Positions 1 through 9,876 of a stretch of 64,000 nt of DNA are shown in pieces (within the stretch, counting starts at the first letter, position 1; each line of letters opens with the position of its first letter). A program made the translations under genes and the position numbers. This stretch comes from Syncephalastrum monosporum B8922. Its lineage: Eukaryota > Mucoromycota > Mucoromycetes > Mucorales > Syncephalastraceae. Where the stretch lies: contig JNEN01000762.1 of the NCBI GenBank assembly GCA_000697355.1, positions 1-64,000 of the forward strand, written 5' to 3'. Under the pieces are notes generated by a model that searched no databases, had not been told where the DNA came from, and worked only from the letters and a program-made list of their open reading frames with translations.

Positions 1-235
1 GATAAAGAGCCTCGTCTAAAAGTAGCCTGTTGACATCTGCAGGTGATTGGATCATTATACTTTATAGTACATGACTGCTTAGAGGCAGGAAGTCGCGCCT
101 AACTTCTTGGTATTCTCCACATGTGCCAGATGCTGTTCAGGGAACGGCGTGTTTCTTTCGGTCTAATAGTTGGTGTCAGGATGGAATTCAGAGAACAAGC
201 GAACTCCATAGCTGTAACCTGCTCAGCAAACTAGG

Positions 236-523
236 CTATGCCCCAGTTTTCCGGTAGATGATACCGACCGAAATACCTAGGGATTCGTCGCTTATGCGCT
301 TGGGGGCTTCGTTCATGACTTTGCTACCGTCATAGTGGTAGTCCAGAAGTCGACGAATACGGTCGAGAAGGTTCTGCGTCGATTCATTGCGCCCTTCATC
401 ATCTCCTTGGGAGAGAGTGATGGTGAGCTCCTGGAATACTTCCGTTACTGTGGGGCCAACGGTGCGCGGCTTGTTACGGTTGTGGCAGCGCTGACTGATG
501 ACGCCCAGAGCGTCGAGTCTGTC
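236..523 (-). pseudogene. Coding-like exon of an unidentified gene, probably a gene fragment
   Basis: On the minus strand there is an open stretch of 95 codons ending in TAG at 238-236. It starts directly after a possible acceptor (CAG at 526-524) and contains no ATG that looks like a true start. The translation is rich in charged residues and not low-complexity, and it ends with YDGSKVMNEAPKRISDES and a short basic tail, which looks like real protein. I cannot name the family. No convincing upstream exon is visible between 524 and about 800, where the same strand is broken by stops. It lies in the decayed block that also holds the MITE-interrupted gene, so a last-exon relic is the most likely reading. 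An unannotated real last exon remains possible. Confidence 0.3.
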
Positions 524-1043
524 CTGACGGGCCGTCGGATATTAATCGAAATTGGGAGGATCCGGTTGGAAAAGTAATCATCTACTGTTAAAGTGAAGCA
601 TATAGATCGTCGCCCTATAGGGACATGATCGCGGCAAGTGCCCAGGAAGGTAGGTGGCAAAACTAGTTGTATAGAAGATATGTCTATAGTATCTTTTGTC
701 TGGTCTGTTCTAACTGAGAGCTGAAGCCTATATAAATGTTTTCTACCGGTTCTACTACCTCCAATCCGCTCTGTGCGTTCCATCTCTTATTATTGTATCA
801 TTCTATCTGCTTTTCTATTGTTCGTAGCATGCCCAACACGATCACCAGGATTTGTAAATCACCTGCAGGGCATTTCCATTGAGACTTTATCTGAATACTT
901 CCTTTTCATTGCGGGCTACGGCATGTCCAAGCCAGAGCTGTGCAGGCATACCAGCAGAAATGACTAGACATCCTTCAAAACAATTTTTGATGTGATCGTG
1001 CAGCTGAGAATCGACCTGTGATTGGTCAATTCTTTGATAATAG
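524..1043. other. Non-coding stretch, nothing recognised
   Basis: Short open frames on both strands overlap here, but none has coding-like composition, a plausible start or splice sites. I see no RNA gene. Confidence 0.5.
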
Positions 1044-1462
1044 GTGCATACTTTGATAGGTCCTCAAATAACTTTAGCTGGGAGGAATTCCTCGGCGGTC
1101 TCTGTTGCTTTGGTTGAGTTTGAGCTGGATTTGATTTCCAAGGCTGGTAGGTCATAGGACTAGACAAGCGAAGCGACCAGCAATCATGACAACCGCCTAG
1201 CTTGGATGGTCTGCCATGCTTTGCAGTCGACATAAAATATAAGTGCCATTTCTGATACGAACCGCTTTTGATTGGCTGGTGACGTCTGCTTGTGTTGGGA
1301 CTTGATGCAGCTCCGCAATGGACAGAAACATTTGCAAGCCTTGGTATTTCTGACAAAGCTTAACGGTAACACAGTCATAAGTGTAAATGTCAGGTACTGG
1401 TTCTTTGTGATGAGGACAATAAGCAATATTCAATATCAGGCGGGAAGGAGTCCTATGTACGC
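1044..1462. repeat. Direct repeat copy 1 (about 420 bp)
   Basis: This segment is repeated in the same orientation at 4007-4427 with roughly 95% identity by eye, with scattered substitutions and 1-2 nt indels. Similarity begins near GTGCATACTTTGATAGG and stops after CTATGTACGC. The flanks of the two copies are unrelated. On the minus strand a frame with CPHHKEPVPDIYTYDC is open in both copies for about 80 codons, but it is not a family I recognise. The ends do not show the TG..CA of LTRs and no target-site duplication is visible. Confidence 0.85.
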
Positions 1463-2100
1463 TATAGGTTGTGTAGGTGCTGTCGGAATTTGAATGACTA
1501 ACTTGTGTAGGTACTAGCAAGGTTGTGTTGCGTCGCTTGATGTAATAGGGTAGTTTAGGTAGTATGGGCCAAGGCACTTGTAGGTCCGGAGTGCGAATTG
1601 GGGAAATGTGGGGTAAAAAGAGGTACAAAAGTAGAGGGGTTTCTAGACTTTTGTGTGGTGTGAGCACCAGCAAAGCTTATCGTGCAAGCTTTGCAAAGAA
1701 AGTGATAAGTGAGATAAAAAGAGTAAAGAAAAATAAAAGAATAAGAGATTCGAAAATTCGAGATTCGAAATGAGGTGTTTGGGAATATTGACAACGTCAG
1801 AATAGAGTTGTAAGAACTTGTGCTTTTCGATGGTGTCTTGATAAATAACCAACGGAGATCAGTGGCAGATAATAGAAAAGGCTTCTGTAGCGTCAGAGAG
1901 ATAAGAGAATTGTCTTCAAAGGAGAATATAATGGTTTATAATGATCTGTGTGAATACTGTCTGTCTAAGGCTAAGAATTTAAGGCCTATTCATGTGTTTG
2001 AACTGCTAAGGGATATAATATTTGGGATAAAGAGGATACTCAGCGAAGAGGCTGATTGCTTGTGTTGATACTCAGGCCAGAGCTCGAATGCTTGGGGGGT
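1463..2100. other. AT-rich interval, no supported gene
   Basis: The interval contains A-rich runs near 1710-1770 and small open frames on both strands. A plus-strand frame at 1820-2068 is open for 82 codons but has AT-biased composition and no recognisable domain. I would not call it a gene. Confidence 0.5.
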
Positions 2101-3820
2101 TTACTCAGGAAAATGGTTGGAGCTGACTGAGCATTTTCGCTTTCTTGAAAGGACAATATCATTCAATTCTGTCAACATCAACGAGCCCGGGTTCTTGTTG
2201 TGCTGTTGGCGCCGTGCATTGGCAGCACAATGCAAAGCAGCAACGATATCGAGTGCGTTGTCAAGCTGTGCGGCATATAATGGTATCTCGTGAAGGGTGG
2301 CTGGGATGAGCATGCGGCGGATCTCGGTCATAATGTACCAATGCCGCTGGGCGCGCGAGACTAGGTAAAATGTTGCTTCTTGTCCTAGAATAATGGAAAT
2401 TGCGTTTAATTACAGATCAAAAAATTTGGATCATCCACACAATCTTACCTACACAAAGGATTCCAAGGAAATGCTGTATATGGTGACTGTCGATCGCTTT
2501 CTTGGCAAGCATCGCCACGCGCAGGAGATCCGTTTGGATGAGCTTGCGATTCTTCGTCTGGTACTTGGCCTTGACCTCACCACAGCCCACTCGATCACCG
2601 ATCTCGGGTCCACAGATGATATTGCTAGACGCGTCGGGGGGCGCGTTGTCGTTTCCTTTGGGTCATCGCTCACGCTTGGCCTTGAAAATGACATCAGAAT
2701 CATTCCTCTCCATTTTTTTCATGCTTTATGTTTTTTTTTGCCCTTGAATTACCAGCGAAACATGACTTCCTCCTCGAGGTCTTCCAGCCTTATGCCCAAT
2801 ATGCCCTGCAGAGTGCGTGTGATCCATTCGGCTTCGCGTGGCCCTTCCTCCGTCACGGCCCGGGGTAACAGCTCTACCCTATCATCGAGCTGAGCATTCT
2901 TTTCTTTTTTTGTTTTTGGCACTATTTCCTTACATGTTTCTGACTAACAATATTATTCGATTCATGGGTGTCATAATATGGTGATCCATAAGCTGCATGA
3001 TTCTTAGGGAAGCGGCCAAACACGGCTACACATTAAAGAGATGAGACAATGCCTGCTTCCTCTCTCTTCCCTGCCTTTTTTCCTTACTGTAGGATCTGCA
3101 GCCACTGTAGACCTGACGGTCTCTTCCAGGGATTGCAAATTTGCACTTTAAATGATGCACTGAGGCCATGTGCCTTCTGAACGTCACGCAGGATTTATAG
3201 GTCTTGATCGCTTCCTTGCACGCTGGACAGGGAAAGCGGCCTGTAGCACGTTCCACAACTGTCTCGCCTGTTCAAAATGTTAGAAACGTCAGTGTTGTTT
3301 TTTTTTTTTTTTTTTTTCGCAATTTACCAGTCTCAATGGCAACGACGTGTTCCCCGTAAATGTGGGCTTCTCGTAAGGAACGTGTAATAAATAACTCGTT
3401 ACAATATCATGTGACGTCCTAGCGTAGCGCTGGACTCACTTATTACACGAGAAGTCTGCTATGGTGCTTTCTGCAATTCTGTTCGCTCTCTCTCAAAGAT
3501 GTAGTAATAGAATAGCTGTTCGAAATTATTTTATGCTGTTCGCAATTAAAGCGGAGAACTTACGAAACCCAATACATAAGCAGACCTCTCGTGTAATCAG
3601 TGAGTCCAGCACTACTGTACGCTAGGACGTCACATGATAGAATGCGAGGACGACCAGAGCTTCATACTGCAGCGCCCATTTGCGCCGAGCGAACATGAAT
3701 TCCCAACTGCTTTACAGCAGCCGACGCACTCAAAACCTTCTCGAACATCACTTTGAAGAGTCTGACTTTGTCTTGATTCTTATAAACTGTGTAATCTCGT
3801 TCTTCAGCTGCTTTTCTCAT
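2101..3820 (-). pseudogene. Broken multi-exon gene: HTH domain plus C2H2-like finger, interrupted by a MITE
   Basis: On the minus strand, ATG at 3820-3818 opens a frame with an HTH-type segment (DKVRLFKVMFEK..ASAAVKQLGIHVRSAQ) like those in transposase-type proteins of Mucorales. It then shifts frame near 3680, continuing as WALQYEALVVLAF, until the element at 3405-3639. Past the element the frame resumes (ITRSLREAHIYGEHVVAIET), then introns 3327-3268 and 3087 onward. The second exon has a finger-like segment, CPAC...FRRHMASVHH, with 15 rather than 12 residues between the Cys and His pairs. Later exons hold AAYGSPYYDTHES, EAEWITRTLQGILGI, GCGEVKAKYQTKNRKL and a last exon (GQEATFYLVSRAQRHW to TAA at 2101-2103). 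There is an in-frame TGA at 2665-2663. Three lesions (frameshift, insertion, nonsense) mark a pseudogene. From memory, not searched, the later exons resemble an unnamed repeated family in Mucoromycota. Confidence 0.7.
3405..3639. mobile_element. MITE-like element with ~57-bp terminal inverted repeats and TA target site
   Basis: The left end (3405-3460, starting TATCATGTGACGTCCTAGCG) and the right end (3579-3639) are inverted copies differing by a 4-nt indel and a few substitutions. About 118 bp of unique, non-coding sequence lies between. Each end is bounded by TA, the duplication typical of Tc1/mariner-type elements. Removing the element and one TA rejoins the flanking minus-strand frame (…GCA TTC TAT TGT AAC GAG…) without a stop. 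It encodes nothing, so it would need a transposase supplied in trans. Confidence 0.85.
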
Positions 3821-4006
3821 GTGACCGTCCTTGCTCTGCATTTAGTCCACATGCACAACAACAGGCTCATGGTTGCGCACACCATGCAAAGTATCCAAGT
3901 AATCAGTATGAGAACTGATTGTTTGATTTCTGGACAACACAACTTCTATTTTTGTCAGTCTCTGACTTTCTTGCCGGTGGCACACGATTCTGACTTCGGA
4001 AAAGAG

Positions 4007-4427
4007 TGTACATACTTTGATAGGTCCCTCAAATAACCTTAGCCGGGAGGAATTCCTCGGCTGCCTCTGTTGCTTTGGTTGTAATTGAGCTGGATTTGAT
4101 TGTCAAGGCTGGTAGGTCATAGGACTAGACAAGCGAAGTGACCAGCGATCATGACAACCGCCTAGCTTGGATATACTGCCATGCTTTGCAGTCGACATAA
4201 AATATAAGTGCCATTTCTGATACAAACCGCTTTTGATTGGCTGGTGACGTCTGCTTCTGTTGGGACTTGATGCAGCTCTGCAATGGACAGAAACATTTGC
4301 AAGCCTTGGTATTTCTGACAAAGCTTAACGGTAACACAGTCATAAGTGTAAATGTCAGGTACTGGTTCTTTGTGATGAGGACAATAAGCAATCTTCAATA
4401 TCAGGCGGGAAGGAGTGCTATGTACGC
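4007..4427. repeat. Direct repeat copy 2 (about 420 bp)
   Basis: Same-orientation copy of 1044-1462, about 95% identical by eye. Together the two copies bracket 2.5 kb that contains the HTH/zinc-finger pseudogene and the MITE. This could be a segmental duplication, a dispersed repeat family, or terminal repeats of a non-autonomous element of unusual kind. Confidence 0.85.
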
Positions 4428-4928
4428 ATCCACGTCTACTTATCCCAGCAACATATTTTGATATTTTCGCGCTTGGAGTAAGAAGAACGATGTTTATTTC
4501 TCCGTTCTCCTGCATATAAAAAGTGAACCTAGAATACACACGGAAAATACCGTTGAAATTACTATTGCGGCGCAACGCCCACAGTCCAGGGTGCCACTTT
4601 CGACTGGAGGTCGTCTGAAATCACACATGCTTTTTTCGGGTTGCGGTCCACCCAGTTTGCTCCAGTTGTGCGAAGGTTCTCTCACGTATTGTCTGTTTGT
4701 TTCAACTACAGTAGCATCAAAGCTTATGTACGAAAATCAAAACAGGTAATTAATTCGTATGCACCAAATTTATATAAACAAAATAATCCGTGAAGAGGAA
4801 GGAAGAAATACATGTACAGGAGGGCTGTGACTTATTTACATACTGTTTACAATTGCACACTGTAACAATTAGTTACCAGCTGGAAGACGTATATACAGGT
4901 TTGAGTGAGCTTTTTCAGACGAACTCAG
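4428..4928. other. Intergenic, nothing recognised
   Basis: A minus-strand open frame of 63 codons (4685-4494) has no recognisable features. The sequence near 4770-4790 is AT-rich. It is the 3' side of the minus-strand secreted-protein gene and may hold its terminator. Confidence 0.5.
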
Positions 4929-5561
4929 TCAGTGAGGGACATGCTGCTCCGCAAGGCTGCTTGGTTGGCCCTGCGCAGGTTGGCCCGTACTGCCATCGAC
5001 CGGAGCCTCTGGCAATTGGGTCACGTTAGCGGGCGGCAAATCAACGCGCACGGGCACATCCGAAACCTTCCAAAGGTAGAAGTTGCGGCGGAAGACAGCA
5101 ATGAGATGTGAGGCGTTCTTGCCATTCAAGGTCAGCGCCTTAGCGGGAACGTTGAACGTAAAACTGCCTTGGCTGGCTTGACCGTCTGTAAAAATTGCAA
5201 AGTAGGTCAGGTTACGTCTATTCTTCAATAGCTATCTTTTATCAATTGTTACTCACATGCCAACGATGTTGATCGATCCTCGTCAAAGAAAAGGCTCACG
5301 GTGTCATTTGGCGTAAAACCTTGGGGGTTATACTCGAAACGTCCTTGTGTCCCGGCATAAAAGACCGTGTTGGGCGTGGGATAATAAACTTGTGCTATAC
5401 ACGCAAAAATATGATTAGCATGCGACTCCATGTATCGAACTTCATTTAAAGGACTTACGAGAGTTGGAGTCACCATTGCTGTCGCTGTTATCAGCGGCAA
5501 CCTTCATGGTAGCCAGCACGGCCAGGATGAGGGTTACCCAGTAGACAATGACGTTTCTCAT
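4929..5561 (-). CDS. Small secreted protein, beta-sandwich-like, unknown function
   Basis: Three exons keep phase: 5561-5459, 5394-5257 and 5185-4929, with donors GTAAGT and GTGAGT, giving 165 aa. The N-terminus (MRNVIVYWVTLILAVLATM) is a clear signal peptide, followed by a short Asp/Ser/Asn-rich spacer. The mature part begins with VYYPTPNTVFYAGTQGRF and has alternating hydrophobic strands (SFTFNVPAKALT, LIAVFRRNFYLWKVSD). This recalls the Ig-like N-terminal domain of Kre9/Knh1-type cell-wall proteins, but similarity is only in outline. The C-terminal ~35 residues are Pro/Gln-rich and probably disordered. There is no GPI-type tail. A TATATAAA motif lies about 75 nt upstream of the ATG. Function is not known. 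Confidence 0.75.
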
Positions 5562-6216
5562 GTGGGATAAAGATGTATGAAAGAAAGAGATAAGTGAAAT
5601 ACAGTATTGCGAAAGGTGAAGAACTGCAGTTTATATATACAAGCATTTTCATATGCACGGAAAGCGTCTATTTTCCACAACAGGATAAAATGTTCAGGGA
5701 CAGCAAGACATAGACAAATAGATGCTTTCCTCTACCTGAAACCTTTATGCCGTTTCGGACGAACCAGGTCCGAAATTTATCCAAATAGGTATCGAGAAGG
5801 GAAAAAAAAGGGAGTGGCAAATGATAAGACACATCACTGCATGTCAATACTCAGTCGCATCTTCTCACGAAAGTTGGAAACTACGTGTGACATGCACACG
5901 TCATTTACCCACTCCATGGTAGTGGCTACTTTGTTTGGAACGATCAAGAGACTTATACCGTCATAGAAGATGCTGGAAGAACTCGGATATTTGCGTTTCC
6001 GATTGAATGACATTGGGTAGAAAAAAGCTTATCCGTGCCATTGGCATAGTAAGCGCCCCAAGGAAAACCCGAAGTGTCGGGTAGAACCGATATCCTTAAT
6101 CTGACGATGTCAGGAAGACCATGAGTGATCGCCCGAGCCATAGGACGCTAACGCGATGATGCCCGCATGATATCATTGCGGTTGAGGTTGCACAAGATCG
6201 ACAATGCCTAAAAGCG
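5562..6216. other. Divergent intergenic region with a TATA box for the minus-strand gene
   Basis: A TATATAAA motif reading on the minus strand lies near 5629-5638. The rest is the upstream region shared with the plus-strand DUF1206 gene. Short open frames here look non-coding. Confidence 0.5.
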
Positions 6217-7873
6217 ATGGTGAGGAAATCGAATCGGAGCATTTCTTTCCGCGATTGTCAACAATATTATATGACCGGCCAGATAGAGAAGGACGAGAAA
6301 GCTGGTATAGAGCAACACGTTGTCCGGTTCTTTCAAAGCGATGGACACGAATACGCATCCTCTGCCAGCTCGGCCGAATCGCAGGAACGGGAGAAGGTGG
6401 CCTCGTTGCCGCTCCGCATTAAGCGGTGGTTTCAGCGCACCCAAAGCCCTGCTCAAGAGCATCAGGAGAAACAGGGCCTCGAAACTGCAGCAGAGGAACC
6501 AAATCTCGTCAGCAAAGTCAAAGGCATCTTCAAAAAGTCGCCCGCAGACCATGCGGATCACCGATCCTCCACTGCAGCCATCACAAGGACTCCGACGACG
6601 AGCGACAGCACCGGTTCGCGCAGTACTAGTGTCGAAGAAAACATTGTCACCAAACCTTCCCAGGCCCACTTCCCATGGTATCAGGGCGGTGTGCGGTTAA
6701 GGCATATCAGAGTCCTGCGATTCGTCGGTCGGTGCGGCTTCATTGCCAAGGGTATAATCTATGGTATTATTGGTGTCTTGACCTGCACAAACGTAACCGG
6801 TGCCTGGACGCCCAATGGCAGCAACAGCAATGAGTCCCCCCAGGTAAACAAAAAAAAAAGGGTCATTGGGCTTATCTCTGGTTATTGGACTGACAGAGGA
6901 AGAAAATGGATGACATTGATAGGGAGCGTTTTTGCTACTAGGTGGTATCCCCGGCGTTGGACGGCCCATCTTGGTGGTGATGGCCATTGGCTTGGTCATG
7001 TATATCATTTGGCGGTTCTGGGAGGCCTTCACAGGCCAAGGCACGGACGGCACCATGAGCAATAAGGCCAACTTCTTCCGGTATCGGCTGTCACCTTTTG
7101 TCAGCGGCTGCGTCTATGCCGTCTACTCGTATTACATCTTTGAAATCCTGATCCAGGCAAGCGAAGAAGAGCAGCAGCAGAAAGCAGCGAGCGATTCCTT
7201 TCCCCAGTCGTGGGATGCCACGGCCCTGGGCCGGGCCGGCCTTGGGCTGCTCGGTATCGCCTTCATTATTGCCACTATCACCCAAGTCATGAACGCCATC
7301 ACGGGCAACTTTGCACCCGACATGCGGCCCATGAGCAAATGGGAGATGCGCATTTTGATGCTGCTTGGGCGGATCGGTTTTGCAGGACGGGCGCTCACGT
7401 TCGGCACCCTCTCGGGTCTCTTTTGGGATACACTCGCCAACCCACACCAAGACAACGCGTCGGGCAGACAAAACATGGTGGCCAAGGCCATCAGCAAGCT
7501 TGCCGACTCGGGGGGCGGCCGGTTCTTCATGATGCTCCTCGGAATCACGCTCGTCATCTACGCCGTGTTCGCTGTTGCCAACGCCTACTACAAGTTGTTC
7601 CCCACACCGCCACCTTCACGCCAACCCAAGTTTGAAAGTCTGCAAAATGATGAGCATCGCCTGCAGGCAGTCCCTGAGGATTATCAGCCACATAAGCACC
7701 GAGAGCGCATCGCAGCCGAGATCCAGTCCCACCGCCGCAGTGGAGTGGGCTCCAGCATGGAGAGCGTGCTGTCCCAGCCTGAGCCGCTTAGAGACGTGCC
7801 TGATGCAGTCACAACCACCACTGGACGCGACTCGCATCAGCAGAGTGTACAGACTGCGCCGGCACATACCTGA
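6217..7873 (+). CDS. DUF1206-type multi-pass membrane protein
   Basis: Two exons, 6217-6843 and 6923-7873 (intron 79 nt, phase 0), give 525 aa. The first ~150 residues are hydrophilic and probably cytosolic. Then come about six membrane segments in three paired repeats, each opening with a Gly/Arg-rich motif: FVGRCGFIAKGIIYGIIG, AGLGLLGIAFIIATITQV and LLGRIGFAGRALTFG. This is the DUF1206 pattern, a family known in bacteria and fungi with no assigned activity. The acceptor at 6921-6922 rather than the downstream AG keeps the frame and gives the continuous membrane segment GAFLLLGGIPGVGRPILVV. The C-terminus (~100 residues) is polar. The start at 6217 is not certain; the ATG at 6271 would shorten it by 18 residues. 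Confidence 0.82.
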
Positions 7874-8089
7874 TTTTCTTCCTTTCTCTCTCTCTCTCTC
7901 TCTGTACATATAGTCTCTCCTCTGTACGTCATAGTTTGTGTAGATGGATACCCCCCTTGATCATGATGCCTTGTGCGCGAAACCCTCATTTGTATTATAC
8001 GTAGTTATATTGATGTAAATTACCCATGAATAGTAAGTAACTTTTGATCACCAGCATCATCTATCCGTTTGAAGCGAAAAAAAAGTTGT

Positions 8090-9696
8090 TTATAATACAG
8101 AAAAAGCAAACGATGAAGATGCAAGGACGATGATACTAGAAAAGATGGAGGGAATCAAGCGGTAGGAGCCGCTGATGGTGAGCAACGATGCATTGACACC
8201 GACACGGTTGCAGGTCGGATGATCGATGCCATACTGCAGGAGGGTGCCGTTGACGTCGACACTGCCTGTCTGCCAGTATCCGTACTGGAGCGGCGCGAGG
8301 TCGCCCGTCGGACAGTTGAACTGCATGAAAGGCGGGCAGCTCTGGACGACGTGGTAGCACAGATCGATGCAAGGCAGGAGCTCGGTCCATTCGCCGGGCG
8401 TCATGGTGTCGTCGATCCAAGGGTTGCGTGACGCATTCTCGGCAATCTGGCGCACACAGCGCGTCGGTGAGGTGGTCTCGACCGGCTGATTCTCGATCGA
8501 CTTGGTGCAGCGCGGAATGGTCACACTGCACAACCAGGCCTTGTAGGCATTGTAACAGTCGGTACAGTTGCGTACAAGTGAATACTGGGTCGTATCACAA
8601 TTGAACTGGGAGATGGCGGTCTGGAAGGGCTGGAAGAGGTCCTTGGCTTGCGCATCGTATGCAGATGCGATGCTATCCATCGACGCTGCGTTGGAGGTCG
8701 CCACTGGGACGCTGTAGGCCACCGCGTCGCAAAAGTCCAGGCCATAGATCAGCCGGCAGTTGGTCTCTACATAGTCTTTAAGCGTGCGTACTTGACGAGA
8801 TCTTGGCTTATACATACCCTGCTTTGTTTGTGCAATGACAGGCTGACTCACGCTACTGATGCCATTCACAGTTTGCACGTAATAGGCCGTGTAAGTATTG
8901 CCTTCGGTCAGATTGGAGACGTAGAACTGCTGGTGGCCAAAAGAACGTGATGTCTGCGTGGTGTTGACGGCGTAGTTGGGAATTCGGTAGTGCGTGGCAG
9001 CGCAGAGCGAAGAGGCAAGCTCGTCAGGGACTTTGGAAGCGAGGAGAAGCGACACGTTGGACTGCTGACTGGGGGTCAGGAAAAGAGCGTGAGTGCTGTC
9101 GGTGTCGTCAAGCATAAGATAGGGTATATTGTTGTCAGTGGTGCTAAGCAACGGATGCATGGATTCTACAGGAAGCATATGTGAATTTCCACCGGATACA
9201 TGGATACCGCAGACTACAACGTACGTTCGGTGGAGACGGCAATCTCGTATGTCCAGTTGCCTATCCAGTTGTCTGTCAGAGTAGGTGCAACAACACCGAT
9301 CCAGATATCCGACTGGAAGTTGTCCTTTTGCCAGTCGATCCGCCCTGGAATGGAATCGTTGACGATGGCACCGTTCCCAGGTCCTGGGAGGGCATTGTCG
9401 CTTGAGAAAGAGAGGTAGATATCCAAGGAGGGGACTTCGCCTTGGTAATTGGAAGGAGCGGTAGGCTGTGAGCAGGCGGTGAGGCTGAGGTAGAGTGAAG
9501 AGGGACCACGCTCGGTAATGTGTGACAAGAGAGATGAGGCGGAGGAAGAAGAGGAAGAAAAGTAATAGTGCTGGAGATCACCCGAAGCAATAGCAGTCGA
9601 CAGTATCTGGCTGTTGTTCAGTTGGACGGTGACGGAGGGCTGTGCGGTCGTGGCCAGAGCATACCAGCCCAAGGTCACTAGCAAACGCAAGAGCAT
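8090..9696 (-). CDS. mid1: Mid1, regulatory subunit of the stretch-activated Ca2+ channel
   Basis: ATG at 9696; exons 9696-9225 and 9165-8090 give about 515 aa, close to yeast Mid1 (548 aa). A signal peptide (MLLRLLVTLGWYALATTA) leads into an N-glycosylation-rich extracellular domain. The C-terminal half has the Cys-rich Mid1 signature: LIYGLDFCDAVAYSVP, NCTDCYNAYKAWLCSVTIPRC, LPCIDLCYHVVQSCPPFMQFNCP. The C-terminus is hydrophobic (SIIVLASSSFAFSVL), consistent with a lipid anchor or membrane tail. Mid1 works with Cch1 at the plasma membrane in calcium entry on cell-wall and ER stress. A perfect GTATGT..AG pair near 8817-8776 could remove an extra 42 nt in frame, so length may be 501. The gene is divergent from the p24 gene, with 180 bp between the two ATGs. 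Confidence 0.92.
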
Positions 9697-9876
9697 CGGC
9701 CTTGTGGATCTATGGGTTGTGAAGGGATATGTGTAAATTCACTGCAGAAGGAGAAAAGGGCCCGGGCGGGACTTGATTCAGCCTGCCACAACTCCACTTT
9801 ACCCATATTCTTCTACGCGCGCGCCCTTCTTTTCTTCTTCCACTCTGTTCATCTCCCTCTCCCTCTTTCTGTTGCA
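9697..9876. promoter_or_regulatory. Short bidirectional promoter between mid1 and the p24 gene
   Basis: Only 180 bp separate the two divergent start codons. The interval has a GC-rich core (GGGCCCGGGCGGG near 9758-9770), a CGCGCGCG run near 9817, and a pyrimidine-rich leader just before the p24 ATG. No TATA box is seen. Confidence 0.6.

Noticed and set aside
1820..2068. 82-codon plus-strand frame
   Set aside because: AT-biased composition, no domain, and neighbouring frames equally open; no support for a gene.
2617..2665. Short GTGAGC..CTAG intron that would bypass the TGA in the HTH/finger gene
   Set aside because: Splicing it out (49 nt) puts the next conserved segment out of frame, so it does not rescue the gene.
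1044..4427. LTR retrotransposon bounded by the two direct repeats
   Set aside because: The repeats lack TG..CA ends, a primer-binding site and target-site duplication, and there is no gag or pol between them.
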